Part shown: piece by piece, positions 54,207-63,819 of the stretch
How positions within the stretch are numbered: position 1 is the stretch's first letter
Layout of the letters: each line of letters begins with the position of its first letter
Assembly: GCF_900188385.1 (NCBI RefSeq)
Contig: NZ_FZOI01000005.1
Coordinates: 186,001 to 250,000, forward strand
Source of the DNA: Azospirillum sp. RU38E
GTDB lineage: Bacteria; Pseudomonadota; Alphaproteobacteria; Azospirillales; Azospirillaceae
Direction: 5' to 3'
Length of the DNA: 64,000 bases
Notes under the pieces: generated by a model
The model's input: the letters and a program-made list of their open reading frames with translations, nothing else
The model's database searches: none
What the model was told of the DNA's origin: nothing
Position numbers and translations under genes: made by a program

Positions 54207-56264
54207 ATGTCCGTTGACAGCATCACCCTGGAAGAGTTCGAAGCGGTCCAGAATCGCGGCAGCAGCCCGGAGAGCGAACCGACCTTCGGCGAGGTGGTGC
54301 AACAGCGTCTCGGCCGCCGCAACATCCTGCGCGGCCTGCTGGGTACGGCGGCCATCGCCGCCTTTGGTCCGGCCGTACCGCTGCCCGACGGGATCGCCGA
54401 TGCCGCCGCCCAGGCCGCCCCCGCCGCTGGCAAGGCGGGCAAGGACGGTTTCAGCTTTGTGTTTGAGGAAATCACGCGCGGGGTGGATGATCACCACCAT
54501 GTCGCCGCCGGCCATGATGCCGATGTGCTGCTGCGCTGGGGGGAGCCCTTGTTCGCCGACAGCCCGGAATTCGACCCCTATAAGCAGACGGCCGACAGCC
54601 AGTTGAAGCAGTTCGGCTATAATAACGACTTCACCGCCTTCATGCCGCTGCCGCTGGGGTCCAACAGCGCCGATCACGGCCTGCTGTGGGTGAACCATGA
54701 ATATACGATTGCCGAACTGATGTTCCCCGGCCTGGTGCCGGAAGGCCAGGATCGTTACGCCCCCGAAGCGATCACGAAAGAGATGGCGGAGATCGAGATG
54801 GCCGCCCATGGCGGCTCCATCGTCGAGATCAAGCGCGGCAAGGATGGCAAATGGGCCTATGTGCGCGGCAGCAAATATAACCGCCGCATCAGCGCCCTGA
54901 AGACGGCGATGACGATCACCGGCCCCGCCGCCGGCCATGCCCGCATGAAGACCAAGGCCGACCCGTCGGGCCGTACCGTCATCGGCATGATGAATAACTG
55001 TGCCGGCGGTGTCACCCCCTGGGGCACGGTTCTGTCGGGAGAGGAGAATGTCGACGGCTATTTCATGGGCAAGATCGACCAGTCCCACCCGGAACAGCGC
55101 AATTATGACCGCATGACCATCCCGTCCCCCTTCTATCAATGGGGCCGGTTCGATGAGCGGTTCGATGTCAACAAGGAGCCTTATGAGGCCAACCGGTTCG
55201 GCTGGATCGTGGAAATCGATCCCTATGATCCCACCAGCACCCCGCGCAAGCTGACGGCGCTCGGCCGCTTCAAGCATGAAGGGGCGGGGGTGCATCTGAA
55301 CAAGGATGGCCATGTCATCGTCTATATGGGCGATGATCAGAAGTTCGAGCATGTCTATCGCTTCGTCTCCAAGGGCAAGTTCAACCCGGCCGACCGCAAG
55401 GCCAACATGAAACTGCTGGAGGAGGGCACGCTGTCCGTTGCCCGCTTCGATGCCGATGGCAGCGTTACCTGGCTGCCGCTGGTGCATGGCCAGGGGCCGC
55501 TGACAGCCGCCAATGGCTTCAAGGATCAGGGCGATGTGCTGATCAGCGCGCGGCTGGCCGCTACCCATCTGGGTGCCACCCGCATGGACCGGCCGGAGGA
55601 TATCGAGGTCAATCCCAAGACCGGCCGCGTCTATGTGATGCTGACCAACAATGATGACCGGGCCAAGGCTGACCCGATCCACCCGGTGCAGGCCCAGGTG
55701 AACCCGGCCAATCCGCGTCCGGCCAATAGCTGGGGCCATATCGTGGAAATGCTGCCGCCCGGCGATGACCATACGGCCAGCACCTATAAGTGGGAAATCC
55801 TGCTGAAGGCCGGCAACCCGGCCGATCCGAAGACGGGTGCCAGCTTCAACGCCGCCACCACGGCCAATGGCTGGTTCGCCTGCCCGGATAATTGCGCCTT
55901 CGACAGCATGGGCCGCCTGTGGGTGGGCACCGACCAGGGCAATAAGTGGCAATGGACCAGCGGGGATGCCGATGGCATCTGGGCGGTGGAAACCGAAGGC
56001 CCGCTGCGCGGCACCGCCCGCATGTTCTTCCGCGTGCCGATCGGGGCGGAGATGACCGGCCCCAGCTTCAACCCGGATGATTCGGCCCTGTTCCTTTCCG
56101 TCCAGCACCCCGGTGCCGATGGGGTGGAGAAGGTGACGAAGAGCGGCGGCCGCGCCACCTTCGCCGATCCCGGCACCCGCTGGCCGGATTTCAAGCCCAC
56201 TCTGCCGCCGCGCCCGTCCGTGGTGGTGGTCAGCCGCAAGGGCGGCGGGCCGATCGGGGTGTAA
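54207..56264 (+). CDS. phoX: PhoX-family alkaline phosphatase
   Basis: 685 aa, Tat-exported. The ATG at 54207 has GGAG upstream; a start at 54147 would add 20 residues before it. The twin-arginine signal RRNILRGLLGTAAIAAFG lies at about 38-55. The mature protein is the DUF839/PhoX propeller, with NNCAGGVTPWGTVLSGEENVDG (metal-binding glutamates and Asn, by position about 265-287), HEGAGVHL, and RPEDIEVNPKTGRVYV, where conserved acidic residues hold calcium and iron. It releases phosphate from monoesters outside the inner membrane under phosphate starvation. A Pho-box-like repeat is upstream and phoD follows after a terminator. Confidence 0.93.
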   Translation: MSVDSITLEEFEAVQNRGSSPESEPTFGEVVQQRLGRRNILRGLLGTAAIAAFGPAVPLPDGIADAAAQAAPAAGKAGKDGFSFVFEEITRGVDDHHHVAAGHDADVLLRWGEPLFADSPEFDPYKQTADSQLKQFGYNNDFTAFMPLPLGSNSADHGLLWVNHEYTIAELMFPGLVPEGQDRYAPEAITKEMAEIEMAAHGGSIVEIKRGKDGKWAYVRGSKYNRRISALKTAMTITGPAAGHARMKTKADPSGRTVIGMMNNCAGGVTPWGTVLSGEENVDGYFMGKIDQSHPEQRNYDRMTIPSPFYQWGRFDERFDVNKEPYEANRFGWIVEIDPYDPTSTPRKLTALGRFKHEGAGVHLNKDGHVIVYMGDDQKFEHVYRFVSKGKFNPADRKANMKLLEEGTLSVARFDADGSVTWLPLVHGQGPLTAANGFKDQGDVLISARLAATHLGATRMDRPEDIEVNPKTGRVYVMLTNNDDRAKADPIHPVQAQVNPANPRPANSWGHIVEMLPPGDDHTASTYKWEILLKAGNPADPKTGASFNAATTANGWFACPDNCAFDSMGRLWVGTDQGNKWQWTSGDADGIWAVETEGPLRGTARMFFRVPIGAEMTGPSFNPDDSALFLSVQHPGADGVEKVTKSGGRATFADPGTRWPDFKPTLPPRPSVVVVSRKGGGPIGV

Positions 56265-56272
56265 CCTATCCA

Positions 56273-56302
56273 GGGGGCGTGCGGTCGCACGCCCCCTTGT
56301 CT
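56273..56302 (+). terminator. Terminator hairpin after phoX
   Basis: GGGGGCGTGCG (56273-56283) and CGCACGCCCCC (56286-56296) form a perfect 11-bp stem with a two-base centre, followed by TTGTCTTCG. The T-run is short, so some readthrough into phoD is possible. Confidence 0.65.
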
Positions 56303-56377
56303 TCGCCATGTCTTTGATGGCAGAAGCCCTTTGGCGGCGGTCTTCATGGGCCGCCTTTTCTCTTTCTGTCAGGTTCG

Positions 56378-57982
56378 ATGATGAAGCCCGTCCTGCCCGC
56401 GCCCCTGCTTGCCACCCGCCGCCAGTTGCTGCGCCTTGCCGGCGGTGCCGCCGTGGCGGCCCTGGCGGTGCCATCCATGGTGCGCCCGGCCTTCGGGCAG
56501 ATGAATTTCCTGGATTATCCGTTCCAGTTGGGTGTCGCTTCCGGTGATCCCTGGCCGGATGGTTTCGTCATCTGGACAAGGCTGGCCCCGCGCCCGTTGG
56601 AACCCGATTACGGCATGGCCAAGGAAGTCATCCTGGTTAACTGGGAAGTCTCGACCGACGACCAGTTCAAGAATATCGCCGCCAAGGGGCAAGCCAAGGC
56701 CCATCCCGAACTGGGCCATGCCGTGCATGTGGAAGTGACGGGGCTGCAGCCCGGCCGCCCCTATTATTACCGTTTCCGCTGCGGCGGGGAGCGGTCGCCG
56801 CAAGGCGTGGCGCGCACGGCGCCGGCGGCTGGCGCGCCTTTGCAGAAGCTGCGCTTCGGCGTGGTCGGCTGCCAGAATTACGAACAGGGTTTCTTCACCG
56901 CCTATAATCTGCTGGCGCGGGAAGAGCTGGATTTCGTCTATCATTATGGCGATTACATTTATGAAAGCGGCGGTCGCCCCTTCTATTTCAGCCGCAATAC
57001 CAACCGGGCCGAGCCGACGCCTCGCCTGACAGGATTGCCGGAATCCTTTTCGTTGGATGATTACCGGCGCCGTTACGCCGTCTATAAGATGGATACCGAT
57101 CTGCAGCAGGCCCATATGGCGGCCAGTTGGATCACCGTCTGGGACGATCACGAAATCGTCGATAATTGGGTCAGCGATTTCGATAAGGACGGCACGCCGC
57201 CAGAAATTTTCCGCCTGCGCCGGGCCGCCGCCGCCCAGGCCTATTATGAACATATGCCGCTGCGCCGCAGTTCCATTCCCAATGGGCCGGATATCCAGTT
57301 GTTCCGCCGCTTTACCTTTGGTGACCTGCTGGACATGCATGTGCTGGACACCCGCCAATATCGCAGCGACCAGCCCTGCAATGATGGTTTCCGTCCCGCC
57401 TGTCCGGCGGTGGATGACCCCGCCCTGACCGTGCTGGGCGACCGGCAGGAAGCCTGGCTGTTTGACAATATGGCCAAATCCACTGCGCGCTGGAACAGCC
57501 TGGCCCAGCAGGTGATGATGATGGCCTGCGACCGGGAGCCGGGGCCGGAGGATATCCGCAACATGGATAGCTGGGATCCCTATCGCGTGGCCCGCAAGCG
57601 GCTGCTGCGGCATCTCAGCGACAATAACATCCGCAATACGGTGGTGCTGACCGGCGATGAGCACCAGAATTTCGCCGGCGACCTCAAGCTGGATCCGATG
57701 GACCCGTCGACGCCCGTCGTGGCGACGGAGTTCGTCGTCACCTCCATCTCCTCGGGCGGGGATGGCAGCGACATGCGCCCCAATGCCAAGGGGATGCTGG
57801 CGGAAAACCCGCATATCAAGCTGATCAATGATCAGCGCGGCTATGGCATCTGTGACGTGAACCACAAGCGGTTCGAGATGGAATTCAAGGTGTTGGACAA
57901 GGTGACGGAGCGGGGGGGCAAGCTCTCCACCCGCGCTAAATTTGCCGTTGATCCCAAGAAGCCGGGGGTTCAGAAGGCCTGA
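56378..57982 (+). CDS. phoD: PhoD-type alkaline phosphatase
   Basis: 534 aa, Tat-exported. Signal TRRQLLRLAGGAAVAALAVP at about 13-32. Family features are the N-terminal domain (LGVASGDPWPDGFVIWTRLAP), then the phosphoesterase core with HYGDYIYE, TVWDDHEIVDN and LDTRQYRSDQP, residues that bind calcium and iron. Hydrolyses phosphodiesters and monoesters outside the inner membrane. Co-location with phoX suggests joint phosphate scavenging, although a terminator-like hairpin lies between. A strong bidirectional terminator follows. Confidence 0.93.
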   Translation: MMKPVLPAPLLATRRQLLRLAGGAAVAALAVPSMVRPAFGQMNFLDYPFQLGVASGDPWPDGFVIWTRLAPRPLEPDYGMAKEVILVNWEVSTDDQFKNIAAKGQAKAHPELGHAVHVEVTGLQPGRPYYYRFRCGGERSPQGVARTAPAAGAPLQKLRFGVVGCQNYEQGFFTAYNLLAREELDFVYHYGDYIYESGGRPFYFSRNTNRAEPTPRLTGLPESFSLDDYRRRYAVYKMDTDLQQAHMAASWITVWDDHEIVDNWVSDFDKDGTPPEIFRLRRAAAAQAYYEHMPLRRSSIPNGPDIQLFRRFTFGDLLDMHVLDTRQYRSDQPCNDGFRPACPAVDDPALTVLGDRQEAWLFDNMAKSTARWNSLAQQVMMMACDREPGPEDIRNMDSWDPYRVARKRLLRHLSDNNIRNTVVLTGDEHQNFAGDLKLDPMDPSTPVVATEFVVTSISSGGDGSDMRPNAKGMLAENPHIKLINDQRGYGICDVNHKRFEMEFKVLDKVTERGGKLSTRAKFAVDPKKPGVQKA

Positions 57983-57995
57983 GCCCCAACCATGC

Positions 57996-58022
57996 TGACG
58001 CGCCGACCCTGTCGGCGCGTCA
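57996..58022. terminator. Bidirectional terminator after phoD
   Basis: TGACGCGCCGAC (57996-58007) and GTCGGCGCGTCA (58011-58022) form a perfect 12-bp stem with loop CCT, placed between the convergent phoD and the Cache-receptor gene. Confidence 0.75.
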
Positions 58023-58035
58023 GGGCAAAGAACCT

Positions 58036-59133
58036 TTATGCCACGGTTTCCAGCGGCTTCTGCACGATCAGGCCATACCAGCCCAACCCCTTGTAGGTTT
58101 CATAGCCGGGCGTCAGGGCGAAGGCCACCATGGTGCCGTCGTCGGCCTGATAATAACCCGTATCGCGCCCGCCGGTTTTCAGCGGATAGGTTCCTGTGGC
58201 CAAAAGAGCCCGGTCAGAGGCTGCCAGCACCCGGAAATTGCTGTCCACGATCAGGCATTTGGTGCGGTTGCTCAGCCGTTCATCCTCCGTCAGCCGCACG
58301 CCATCGACCACGGTTCCGGCCTGGGGGGCCCAATCAAAGAAGATGCCCAGCACACCCAGCGGACGGCCTGTTTCTGCCCCGCCGGCGCGGATGGCTGTGG
58401 CATAGGTGGCGACCGGTTGCCCCGCCAGGGCCGGATTGATCGCCACATCGGCCACGGCGAATTCCCCACCATGGCGGGTGGCCATGGCGTTGCGGAACCA
58501 ATCCTGGTCGGCCACCGACTGGCCCCGCACCCCATAGCGCTGGGGGCGGCCGTTGGCGATGACCTGTCCATTGGCATCCACCACCCAGATATCCAGATAA
58601 ACGGTGTAGGATTTCAAGATCACGCCCAGCCGTTCGGCCGCATAGGTCGCCGTTGCTGCCGAAGGTGCTTCCAGGGCCTGGACCATGGCGCTGTCGGTGG
58701 CCCACCAGCGCACATCGCAGGAGCGTTCATAGAGATTGCGGTCGATAATATCGATCATGTTCAGCGCCAGATCGGCCAGGCGTTGCCCCCGGATGGAGCC
58801 CACCAGTTCCTGCCCCAGCCGATGCAGCCGGTGGGCACTGCCGACAATCTCATCCCGCATCCGGCTGGCGGCTTCATCGATCTCGCTGGAAATCGATTGT
58901 ACCTCCGCCGCAACAACACCGAAGCCGGCGCCATGGCTGCCGGCCCGCGCCGCCTCGATCTTGGCATTCAGGGCCAGTATTTTCGTGCGACGGGTAATGT
59001 CACCGATGGCGCCGGTGCGCTGCGCTGAAACGTCGGCCACTTCACGGGCCAGGGCAATGATGGTTTCCGGTGAGGCCGCATTGCCGCTGGTAAAGGTTGA
59101 ATTCAGTTCTGGTCGCGCCAGATTCATCGTCAT
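58036..59133 (-). CDS. Soluble receptor with signalling core before a Cache domain
   Basis: 365 aa from the ATG at 59133 (MTMNLARPELNSTF). Residues about 35-115 are a short chemoreceptor-type segment (RRTKILALNAKIEAARAG, GFGVVAAEVQSISSEIDEAA). A linker with NLYERSCDVRWWATDSAMV (about 150-168) leads to a Cache-type sensor (about 175-355, with YTVYLDIWVVDANGQVIANG and DQDWFRNAM). This order is the reverse of usual receptors, and no membrane helix is present in the chosen frame, so ligand sensing would be cytoplasmic. An upstream extension would add a helix, but that DNA is AT-rich and unlike coding sequence here. No che genes adjoin it. Confidence 0.75.
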   Translation of the reverse strand: MTMNLARPELNSTFTSGNAASPETIIALAREVADVSAQRTGAIGDITRRTKILALNAKIEAARAGSHGAGFGVVAAEVQSISSEIDEAASRMRDEIVGSAHRLHRLGQELVGSIRGQRLADLALNMIDIIDRNLYERSCDVRWWATDSAMVQALEAPSAATATYAAERLGVILKSYTVYLDIWVVDANGQVIANGRPQRYGVRGQSVADQDWFRNAMATRHGGEFAVADVAINPALAGQPVATYATAIRAGGAETGRPLGVLGIFFDWAPQAGTVVDGVRLTEDERLSNRTKCLIVDSNFRVLAASDRALLATGTYPLKTGGRDTGYYQADDGTMVAFALTPGYETYKGLGWYGLIVQKPLETVA

Positions 59134-59488
59134 GCTCGTCACGCGCTGTACCTGTTGGATTGATTTGTTACGATTATTATTAAGGTGCTCCTTTGCTGGA
59201 GCTTTCAGAGTTTGAATATTATCAGTGATTTTATGAATAACCAGTCCAAATATTAGGCACTTAACGATAAGGAAAGGAAATTTAAGATACGGGTTTTTCA
59301 GTGTTTCCGGGCGGTGTTGCCTGCTTTGGCGGCGCCGCTGGTCTCGATTGCCTGATTTCTGGGCGGCACTGGTACGGCGCTCCCGATTGAAGAATCGGGG
59401 CGTGGAACGGCTGGACACAGGCCATTTTCATGCTATAGCGCAAGACAGATGCCGGTTCGTGTGCCGGCCCTCGCCAAGGGAAACGGGA
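59134..59488. other. Divergent intergenic region
   Basis: 355 bases between the Cache receptor and the 133-aa gene. The part 59155-59290 is AT-rich and probably holds the leftward promoter. Rightward, TGGACA (59412-59417) and TATAGC (59434-59439) are spaced 16 bases and could be a weak -35/-10 pair. No repeat or gene is recognised. Confidence 0.4.
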
Positions 59489-59890
59489 ATGGCCGCACTC
59501 TATGTGGCGCGCAGCGCCAATATCTGCCAATGGGCCTCTGATGTCGGGCTGGGCAAGAATATCTTCAAGGTTGGGGTCTGCGACGGCGACCCGGCGGCCC
59601 TGCTGGCCAAGGGCATGGCGGGTGAAACCGATTGGAAGCTGCTGAAGCAGGTGGAAACCGATCTGGACGAGAGCGCAGTGCTGGAACGTCTGGCAAAGCG
59701 GCAGAAGCAGGTGGACCCCACCTACTATCCCCGCATCAAGGGGGAACTGGGACTGTACAAGCTGACGGATAATGACGTGCAGCGCCATATCGTGCTGGCC
59801 CGCGCCTTGGAAGGGGAGAGCGAGCGGGCACCCATCCGGCTGAAGCCGGTGGATTATGCCAATTACCTGATCAGCAACGCCCTGCGCTGA
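59489..59890 (+). CDS. Conserved-looking hypothetical protein
   Basis: 133 aa. GGGAAACGGGA directly precedes the ATG at 59489. The opening MAALYVARSANICQWASD and following IFKVGVCDGDP recall the LYV...KVGV spacing of GIY-YIG/T5orf172-type nucleases, but the catalytic Arg and Glu cannot be assigned, so this is only a suggestion. The rest is helical and rich in charged residues. No signal peptide or membrane helix. It converges on the lipoprotein gene 6 bases away. Confidence 0.6.
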   Translation: MAALYVARSANICQWASDVGLGKNIFKVGVCDGDPAALLAKGMAGETDWKLLKQVETDLDESAVLERLAKRQKQVDPTYYPRIKGELGLYKLTDNDVQRHIVLARALEGESERAPIRLKPVDYANYLISNALR

Positions 59891-59896
59891 GGCGCG

Positions 59897-60595
59897 TCAC
59901 GGCGGGCTGTCCAGGGCGAACAGCATCACCACGCCCCGGCGCTGGTTGTCCGCATCACCGGCCTGTTTGGGCAGGCGCAGGCTTGTCCGGCAGGCCGCAT
60001 CCATCGGGGCGGCCAGGGCGCTTTGGACGAAGCTGGCGAAGATCGGATCACTCATATCCTTGTTGCCGGCCAAAAAGGCAGCGCCGCGCACTTGGCCCGC
60101 ATCATCGAAATAAACCCCGATCTCCGCCCGCATATTGCCGTTGCCGGCCGGGACGGCGGGGGGCGTCCAGCAATCCATCAGCTGGCTGCGCAGGGCCGGC
60201 CCCGCCTCCCCGTTCAAGGCTTCGATCTTCGCCCACATCACCGGCGGGGCCGGGGCATCCACAATGGCCGGCTCCCCCTGGCGATGGGCAGGCGGCGGCG
60301 GGCGGACATTGTTCTTGGCCTGTGGCTTGGCCGCAGGCTTCTTGGGCGCCGCCGGGGTGGGGCTGGGGGCGGGCGCCGGGGATGGTTTGACGCGCAGACG
60401 TGCCAGTTCAGCAAAACGCCCGTGGGGATAGGCATTAAGATAGGCCTGAAATTCCGCCGGATTCTGGCTGTTGCGGATGCTTTCCCAGAATACCAGTTCC
60501 GGGTCGGCGGGTGCCGCCGGTGGGCTGTGCGTCGTACAACCGGCCAACCCCAGCAGCAATAAACCGATCCCGATATTCCGCAGAACCCTGACCAC
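59897..60595 (-). CDS. Lipoprotein with TonB/TolA-like C-terminal domain
   Basis: 232 aa from the GTG at 60595, chosen because AAGGGG lies six bases upstream; GTG 60601 and ATG 60649 are alternatives. Signal peptide with lipobox LLGLAGC. Residues about 35-70 (FWESIRNSQNPAEFQAYLNAYPHGRFAELARLRV, in outline) match the short repeat seen beside caspase-like peptidase domains. A Pro/Ala/Lys-rich spacer (about 72-115) is followed by a globular domain (MRAEIGVYFDDAGQVRGA) resembling TonB/TolA C-termini, with two cysteines (MDCW, AACRTS). It may span the periplasm from a lipid anchor. Partner unknown. Confidence 0.7.
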   Translation of the reverse strand: MVRVLRNIGIGLLLLGLAGCTTHSPPAAPADPELVFWESIRNSQNPAEFQAYLNAYPHGRFAELARLRVKPSPAPAPSPTPAAPKKPAAKPQAKNNVRPPPPAHRQGEPAIVDAPAPPVMWAKIEALNGEAGPALRSQLMDCWTPPAVPAGNGNMRAEIGVYFDDAGQVRGAAFLAGNKDMSDPIFASFVQSALAAPMDAACRTSLRLPKQAGDADNQRRGVVMLFALDSPP

Positions 60596-60793
60596 AGTCA
60601 CCCCCTTGATCCGTGGGCAACCAATACTGTTGGTCGCCAAAGGTGCCAAGTCCCAATCATCCGCCTTAACCTTGGCATTTCAGCTTAAGTCGTGGCATCC
60701 ACCATCAACTGTGGGTATAAACAAAAGGCTTAGGGGTCGGTGGCCCCGAGATTCTTCAATGCCAAAGGCGGCAGATAAACCATAAGGATCGTC

Positions 60794-61759
60794 ATGAAGC
60801 GTGCACGCAAGCGGGTTCTCGTCGCGGGTGGGGCTGGTTTTCTTGGCTCGCATCTTTGTGAGCGTTTGCTGGCTGATGGGGCCGATGTATTATGTGTGGA
60901 TAATTTTTTCACGGGTTCACGCGATAATATCCTGCACCTGTTGTCCAATCCGCACTTTGAGGTGATGCGCCACGACATCACCTTCCCCCTCTTCGTTGAG
61001 GTGGATGAGATTTACAATCTTGCCTGCCCGGCCTCGCCCATCCATTACCAGTTCAACCCGGTGCAGACGACCAAAACCTCGGTGCATGGTGCGATCAACC
61101 TGCTGGGGCTGGCCAAGCGGACCAAGGCAAAGATCTTTCAGGCCTCCACATCCGAAGTTTATGGCGATCCGACTGTTCATCCCCAGACGGAGGAATATCG
61201 CGGCAACGTCAATCCCATCGGTCCCCGCGCCTGCTACGATGAGGGCAAGCGCTGCGCAGAAACGCTGTTTTTCGATTATCACCGGCAGAATGGGGTCAAT
61301 ATCCGGGTTGCCCGTATCTTCAATACTTACGGCCCGCGTATGCATCCCAACGACGGACGAGTCGTGTCCAATTTTATCGTCCAGGCCCTTCAGGGGGATC
61401 CGATCACAATCTATGGTGATGGTTCGCAGACGCGTTCCTTCTGCTATGTCGATGATCTCATTGAAGGGTTTATTCGCCTGATGGCGGCCCCGGATGAGGT
61501 GACAGGGCCGATCAATATCGGCAATCCTGGTGAATATACCATCCGCCAGTTGGCGGAGGCGGTGGTGCGTCTGACCGGTACCAAATCAGATTTCATTGTC
61601 AAACCCCTGCCGCAGGACGATCCCCTGCAGCGGTGCCCGGATATCACCAAGGCCCGGACCCTGCTGAACTGGGCCCCTACCATTCATCTGGAGGAAGGGT
61701 TGACGCGCACCATTGCCTATTTCGCCGACCAGTTGCGCCAGGGTGCCTTCACGGCCTGA
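60794..61759 (+). CDS. NAD-dependent epimerase/dehydratase, UDP-glucuronate decarboxylase type
   Basis: 321 aa short-chain-type enzyme. NAD site [19 protein letters not shown] at the N-terminus, active-site region with STSEVYGDP and YDEGKR (Tyr and Lys), and [17 protein letters not shown], a stretch typical of UXS enzymes that convert UDP-glucuronate to UDP-xylose. AAGGA precedes the start. It lies just upstream of a TPR-glycosyltransferase, so the sugar may be used in glycosylation or surface polysaccharide. A plain epimerase role cannot be excluded by eye. Confidence 0.88.
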   Translation: MKRARKRVLVAGGAGFLGSHLCERLLADGADVLCVDNFFTGSRDNILHLLSNPHFEVMRHDITFPLFVEVDEIYNLACPASPIHYQFNPVQTTKTSVHGAINLLGLAKRTKAKIFQASTSEVYGDPTVHPQTEEYRGNVNPIGPRACYDEGKRCAETLFFDYHRQNGVNIRVARIFNTYGPRMHPNDGRVVSNFIVQALQGDPITIYGDGSQTRSFCYVDDLIEGFIRLMAAPDEVTGPINIGNPGEYTIRQLAEAVVRLTGTKSDFIVKPLPQDDPLQRCPDITKARTLLNWAPTIHLEEGLTRTIAYFADQLRQGAFTA

Positions 61760-61807
61760 GCAATGGGGGGCAGAGACTTTTTTGGCGCGATCCGTAGATA
61801 ACGGGGA

Positions 61808-63793
61808 ATGGAAGTGCAGCATCTAAGCGCGCTCGATGTCATGGCCGGTGCCAACAAACTGGTGGCAAGCGGCACCACGAATGAAGCAGTCAGTCTTTAC
61901 AAGACATGGATCGATTGTCATCCGAATGATCCATTGTTATCGGTTGTTCTGTTCAATTACGGGGTGCTGCTGGGTGATCTCCGTCATGATCAGGCCGCCT
62001 TGCATGCTTATAATGAAGCGATCCGGGTGAAGCCGGATCTGGTTCCCGCCCATATCAATCTCGGTTCTGTGCTGGAACGGCTGGGCGCGGATGAGCTGGC
62101 CCTGCAATTTTGGGACAATGCCGTCAATCTGACCGGGTCGGTCAATGATGCGGCCATGAACTACCGGATGACCGCCCTGAAGCAGCGGGCGCGCGTGCTG
62201 ACCAAGCTGAACCGGACACCGGAGTCGGAGGATGTGCTCCGCCTTTCGCTGGAAACCCATGCCGATCAGCGCGAAGTCATTCAGCATTACGTTTCGGCCC
62301 GCCAGCGCCTTTGCCGTTGGCCGGTCATCAACCCCGTGGCGGGATTGACCGCGCCACAGATGATCGGCGTCCTGGCCCCGCTGAGCATGGCGATCTATAC
62401 CGATGACCCGATGCTCAATCTGGCCGCCGCGTTTGATTATAGTCGCAAGGAAGTGGGGTGGGCCCAGACATTTCATGACCTGGAGGAATATCGTGACCGC
62501 CCCCGCGCCGCTGACGGCCGACTGCGCATAGGCTATCTGTCATCGGACTTGCGGGCCCATGCCATCGGCTATCTGACGGCGGAGATGTTGGCCCTGCATG
62601 ACCGCAGTAAGGTGGAAGTCTTTGCCTTTTTCTGCGGCTTCCAGGCAGAGGATCCAATCAAGGCCCGTATCCGCGACAGCGTGGAGCATTGGTTTGACAT
62701 TAATGGGCTGGATGATGAGCAGGCGGCGGCGCTGATCCGTGAAAAGCAGATTGATATTCTGATCGATATCAATGGTCATACCAAGGACGGCCGTACCCGC
62801 ATGTTGGCGCGGCGGCCGGCACCGGTGATTGTGAACTGGCTTGGCTATGCCGGCACGATGGGCACGCCCTATCATCAGTACATTATTGCTGACGACACCA
62901 TCATCCCGCCGGCCCTGGAAAAATATTGTTCGGAAAAAGTCGTGCGGCTGCCTTGTTACCAACCCAATGACCGGCGGCGTGTCATAGACCCGAAAACGCC
63001 GACGCGTGCAGAGGCGGGCTTGCCGGAAGATGCCGTGGTCTTTTGCAGCTTCAATGGGTCGCAGAAAATCTCGCCTTTCACCTTCGCCCGCTGGATGGAG
63101 GTGTTGAGGCAGGTCGATAATTCAGTGCTCTGGGTCTTGTGTGGCCAGGAGGTTGTGGAGCAACGCCTGCGTGAGGAGGCGGAGCGTCTGGGGGTTGATC
63201 CGGCGCGTCTGATCTTTGCGCCCAGCCTGCCGAACGCGGCGCATCTGGCACGCTATGCCCTGGCCGACCTCTTCCTGGACAGTCTGCCTTATGGGGCACA
63301 TACCACGGCGTCTGATGCCTTGTGGATGGGTGTGCCGGTGATTACCGTCCCAGGGCGGAACTTTGCCTCCCGCGTTTGCGCCAGCCTGGTCCGGGCTGCC
63401 GGTATGCCCGAGCTGGTTTGTGACAGCCCGGATTCCTATGTGCGTCTGGCGGTGGAACTGGGGCGTGACCAGGCGCGGCGGCAGGCGGTGCGGGACAAGC
63501 TGCGGGCGCAGCGGGACAGTTGCGTGCTGTTTGATACTGACCTGTTCGTTCGGGAGATGGAGGCGTTGTGTGAACATCTCTGGCAGGAATGGCAGGAGGG
63601 CAGGGTGCCGCAACCCGATCTGACCAATCTTGATCTCTATCTGGAGATTGGGGCCGCGCTGGATCACGAAACGGCGGAATTCAGCTTTATTTCCGATTAT
63701 GAAGAACGCTATCGGGCCGCATTGGCCCGTCGGCACAGCTATTCTCCCATACCCTATGATCAGCGCCTGTGGCCTGCCCCCACCCCGCTTTGA
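61808..63793 (+). CDS. TPR-containing OGT/SPINDLY-like glycosyltransferase (GT41)
   Basis: 661 aa. TPR-like helices at about 10-120 (LLGDLRHDQAALHAYNEAIR, LVPAHINLGSVLERLG). The GT41 catalytic region follows (about 235-620): RIGYLSSDLRAHAIGYL, LIDINGHTKDGR, NWLGYAGTMGTPYHQY, FCSFNGSQKISPFTFARWM and DLFLDSLPYGAHTTASDALWMGVPV, where the DSLPYGAHTT and VPVIT blocks hold the UDP sugar. It probably glycosylates a protein, perhaps flagellin, pilin or a surface protein, in the cytoplasm. GGGGA is very close to the ATG at 61808. Upstream is the UXS-type gene. Confidence 0.88.
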   Translation: MEVQHLSALDVMAGANKLVASGTTNEAVSLYKTWIDCHPNDPLLSVVLFNYGVLLGDLRHDQAALHAYNEAIRVKPDLVPAHINLGSVLERLGADELALQFWDNAVNLTGSVNDAAMNYRMTALKQRARVLTKLNRTPESEDVLRLSLETHADQREVIQHYVSARQRLCRWPVINPVAGLTAPQMIGVLAPLSMAIYTDDPMLNLAAAFDYSRKEVGWAQTFHDLEEYRDRPRAADGRLRIGYLSSDLRAHAIGYLTAEMLALHDRSKVEVFAFFCGFQAEDPIKARIRDSVEHWFDINGLDDEQAAALIREKQIDILIDINGHTKDGRTRMLARRPAPVIVNWLGYAGTMGTPYHQYIIADDTIIPPALEKYCSEKVVRLPCYQPNDRRRVIDPKTPTRAEAGLPEDAVVFCSFNGSQKISPFTFARWMEVLRQVDNSVLWVLCGQEVVEQRLREEAERLGVDPARLIFAPSLPNAAHLARYALADLFLDSLPYGAHTTASDALWMGVPVITVPGRNFASRVCASLVRAAGMPELVCDSPDSYVRLAVELGRDQARRQAVRDKLRAQRDSCVLFDTDLFVREMEALCEHLWQEWQEGRVPQPDLTNLDLYLEIGAALDHETAEFSFISDYEERYRAALARRHSYSPIPYDQRLWPAPTPL

Positions 63794-63819
63794 ACCGATT
63801 CTGACGGATAGATGGAGAC

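Noticed and set aside
58760-59418. Upstream extension of the Cache receptor to 59418 with a membrane helix
   Set aside because: The extension lies in AT-rich DNA unlike coding sequence here and has no good start site, though it is noted as the test for the topology claim.
60640-60793. Sigma-54-like TGGCA motifs upstream of the UXS-type gene
   Set aside because: The matching GC element at the right distance is absent.
62840-62866. TGGCTTGGCTATGCCGGC inside the OGT-like gene as another repeat core
   Set aside because: It lies in conserved coding sequence (NWLGYAGT) and has no flanking hairpins.
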